A stretch of 60,449 nt of DNA from positions 1-60,449 of the forward strand of contig SUSV01000009.1 in assembly GCA_015063245.1 (NCBI GenBank), in the 5' to 3' direction. Of this stretch, positions 59,460 to 60,449 are shown piece by piece. Under the pieces are notes generated by a model, which made no database searches, had not been told where the DNA came from, and saw nothing but the letters and a program-made list of their open reading frames with translations. Within the stretch, counting starts at the first letter, position 1. Each line of letters begins with the position of its first letter. This DNA is from Thermoplasmata archaeon. GTDB lineage: Archaea > Thermoplasmatota > Thermoplasmata > Methanomassiliicoccales > Methanomethylophilaceae. The position numbers were made by a program, and so were the translations under genes.

Positions 59460-59777
59460 ATGATATTCCTGGGATCCGTAAAAGTGGACTCGTCGAAGAG
59501 GCTGACCCTCATCAAAGAGGTAGCCTAGATTCTGAACGTCGAGAAAGAGGACAATATCATGTTCTTCATCAATGATGGCGAAATCGTCATCAGGAAAGTG
59601 CCGCCGGAGCAGGACAACATGATCAAGAAGAACATGGCTGAGTTCGATGATTGGGCAAGGAAGAGGAAGTGCGAGATCGATATGATGGAAGATCCGGATG
59701 AAAGGAAAGCAGTTTTTGAAGAGCTTCAAGAAAAGATAGATCAGATAAAGATTATGAGGCCACTGTTAAAGCTATGA
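59460..59777 (+). CDS. AbrB/SpoVT-type DNA-binding protein with in-frame TAG (candidate pyrrolysine protein)
   Basis: The frame from ATG 59460 to TGA 59777 encodes 105 residues if TAG at 59526-59528 (codon 23) is decoded. The N-terminal swapped-hairpin AbrB motif spans it: KVDSSKRLTLIKEVA, TAG, ILNVEKEDNI, then GEIVIRKV. In this fold that position normally follows the pattern LPKEVREALG and is often Glu or Arg, and GAG to TAG is one base change. A charged helical C-terminus follows (DDWARKRKCEIDMM, EELQEKIDQIK). A GAGTGAG site precedes the ATG. Without read-through the DNA-binding domain is split. It may be an antitoxin or autoregulator. Confidence 0.75.
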
Positions 59778-60265
59778 TGGAGTAAAATTGGAAATGAAAC
59801 AAAGCTTCCAATCATGATGTGAGAAAGACTTTTTGAGACATCATTAAAGCAATATCGAATGTCAATAAAAACGTGTTTGATTTTCAACTTTGGTTATCTT
59901 CATCATGTCTATGCATCCTCCCCTTTGCTCACTGCGTTCGCTACGGCCCTATGCTCTCCCGTATCGAGATTGGCGAATAGGTTGTAGTAGTCGAGGGTCA
60001 CCCATTGGACCAGATCCTTCAGTAAACAATCGGGATCGATCTCTCACCGGAGGAACGTGAGAGGAGGCTCCGCGAGGAATATCAGCGCGATCAGGAGATG
60101 AGGGCTGAGCTAATAAGGAGCAAGAAAGGCGGCAAGTCCGAAGAATGAAACCTTTGGTGCATGTGGTCTACATGAACCATCATTTTAATTATAAGAAATC
60201 AAGAAGGGCCAGATTAGATTTACAGGTCCAAAATGGACCCATAAATGGGCCTGTAAAACTAATAC
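59778..60265. other. Region with degraded coding fragments, no complete gene
   Basis: Two short protein-like stretches overlap on opposite strands. One is on the minus strand, roughly 59909-60045 (LKDLVQWVTLDYYNLFANLD, then TGEHRAVANAVSKGEDA), ending in TAG 3 codons before a TGA. The other is on the plus strand before a TGA near 60148 (DLSPEERERRLREEYQ...). Neither has a start codon, and both are preceded by stops. I interpret the region as decayed genes and assign no function. Confidence 0.35.
60219..60257. repeat. Inverted repeat after hepT
   Basis: TTTACAGG (60219-60226) pairs with CCTGTAAA (60250-60257). GGTCC/GGACC (60225-60239) nests inside. It lies 9 bp after the hepT stop on the minus strand and may terminate that transcript. 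Confidence 0.45.
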
Positions 60266-60449
60266 TCAGTCAGAACGGTTGGTTCTGATGTTAAGGTAAT
60301 CTCCATCAGGGTAATCCTGAAGTTTGGATTTCAACTCAAGAAGGATGTTCATGACTCTGGGGACATCCTCACTGGCAATAGTCCACAGTAGATCCAGATC
60401 CAATTTCTTGTAATGATGGCTGAGGATGTTCCTCAGACCGATGATATCC
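60266..60449 (-). CDS. HepT-like (DUF86) RNase toxin, truncated at window edge
   Basis: The last 60 codons of a minus-strand gene are visible, ending TGA at 60266-60268; the start lies outside the window. It shows the HEPN/DUF86 signature RNILSHHY, which fits the R-X4-H-X-Y active-site motif, followed by DLLWTIASEDVPRVMN. HepT toxins form type VII systems with a MntA nucleotidyltransferase that adenylylates the tyrosine of this motif; mntA would be expected just upstream of the missing start. The identity is firm for the domain, but the operon is not visible. Confidence 0.8.
   Translation of the reverse strand, partial: DIIGLRNILSHHYKKLDLDLLWTIASEDVPRVMNILLELKSKLQDYPDGDYLNIRTNRSD

Noticed and set aside
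59559..59777. AbrB-like gene starting at the internal ATG 59559
   Set aside because: This would remove half of the DNA-binding motif, while the frame upstream encodes its exact missing half and has a ribosome-binding site.
59909..60045. A real minus-strand gene ending in TAG
   Set aside because: It has no start codon, is bounded upstream by a stop, and overlaps another decayed fragment on the plus strand, so it was not counted against the TAG-avoidance pattern.
602..60449. Selenocysteine decoding of TGA
   Set aside because: TGA is the dominant ordinary stop codon here and no gene shows an in-frame TGA with conserved sequence on both sides.
1..60449. CRISPR arrays, rRNA genes or intact insertion sequences
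   Set aside because: No regularly spaced direct repeats, rRNA-like conserved segments or transposase genes with terminal inverted repeats were recognised.

Overview
The window looks like a chromosomal segment of a methanogenic archaeon of the order Methanomassiliicoccales (Methanomethylophilaceae-like). The support is archaeal translation genes (uS15, Kae1, an archaeal RecJ-like protein), archaeal TATA boxes about 25 bp before leaderless start codons, corrinoid/CoM methyltransferase genes with a RamA-type activator, a cobalt ECF transporter, and a striking stop-codon pattern. Of 56 coding sequences called here, 52 end in TGA, 4 in TAA and none in TAG. That is what is expected where TAG is decoded as pyrrolysine. 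Two otherwise well-formed genes carry a single in-frame TAG: a membrane-anchored transglutaminase-like protein at 22187-23284 and an AbrB-type regulator at 59460-59777. These are the most interesting observations in the window.

Layout. 0-4.9 kb: gene remnants, tRNA-Ser(CGA), proline synthesis (proA-proB), and an AGCS amino-acid/sodium symporter with a small membrane partner. 4.9-9.4 kb: carboxylesterase, tRNA-Val(GAC), kae1, and the uS15-recJ pair. 9.4-15.7 kb: a minus-strand lysine/diaminopimelate cluster read as lrp-dapA, then lysC-lysA-dapF-dapL. 15.7-18.2 kb: MscS channel divergent from an A24 prepilin peptidase. 18.5-22.1 kb: MtaA/MtsA-like CoM methyltransferase, corrinoid protein and RamA-like activator. 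22.2-29.8 kb: TAG-containing transglutaminase, MBL hydrolase, adenosine-type deaminase, Kef-like antiporter, ferredoxin protein, flavodoxin, PAP2 phosphatase. 30.1-34.2 kb: cbiMNQOO cobalt importer, which feeds corrinoid synthesis and so the methyltransferases. 34.4-45.3 kb: P1B metal ATPase, radical SAM protein, UvrA-like ATPase and assorted small enzymes and anchored proteins. 45.3-47.1 kb: a second Kef-like antiporter.

47.3-55.5 kb is a seven-gene operon with mostly 4-nt ATGA/TTGA overlaps: a FecBCD-type importer, two half-size ABC exporter-fold transporters, and two LCMT/Tcmp-family methyltransferases. It lies behind a tandem pair of palindromes, the first closely matching the archaeal DtxR/IdeR iron box. 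I read it as an iron-controlled metallophore uptake/modification system. It is followed by a membrane-anchored MTA/SAH nucleosidase, an iron-sulfur flavoprotein, a DUF5714 protein, a DUF4143 ATPase, the TAG-containing AbrB protein, and a truncated HepT at the right edge.

Recurrent features are bidirectional promoters that share one near-symmetric TATA box between divergent genes, and a family of single-pass anchored extracytoplasmic proteins with acidic Asp/Ser/Asn-rich linkers. No CRISPR array, rRNA or intact insertion sequence was seen.
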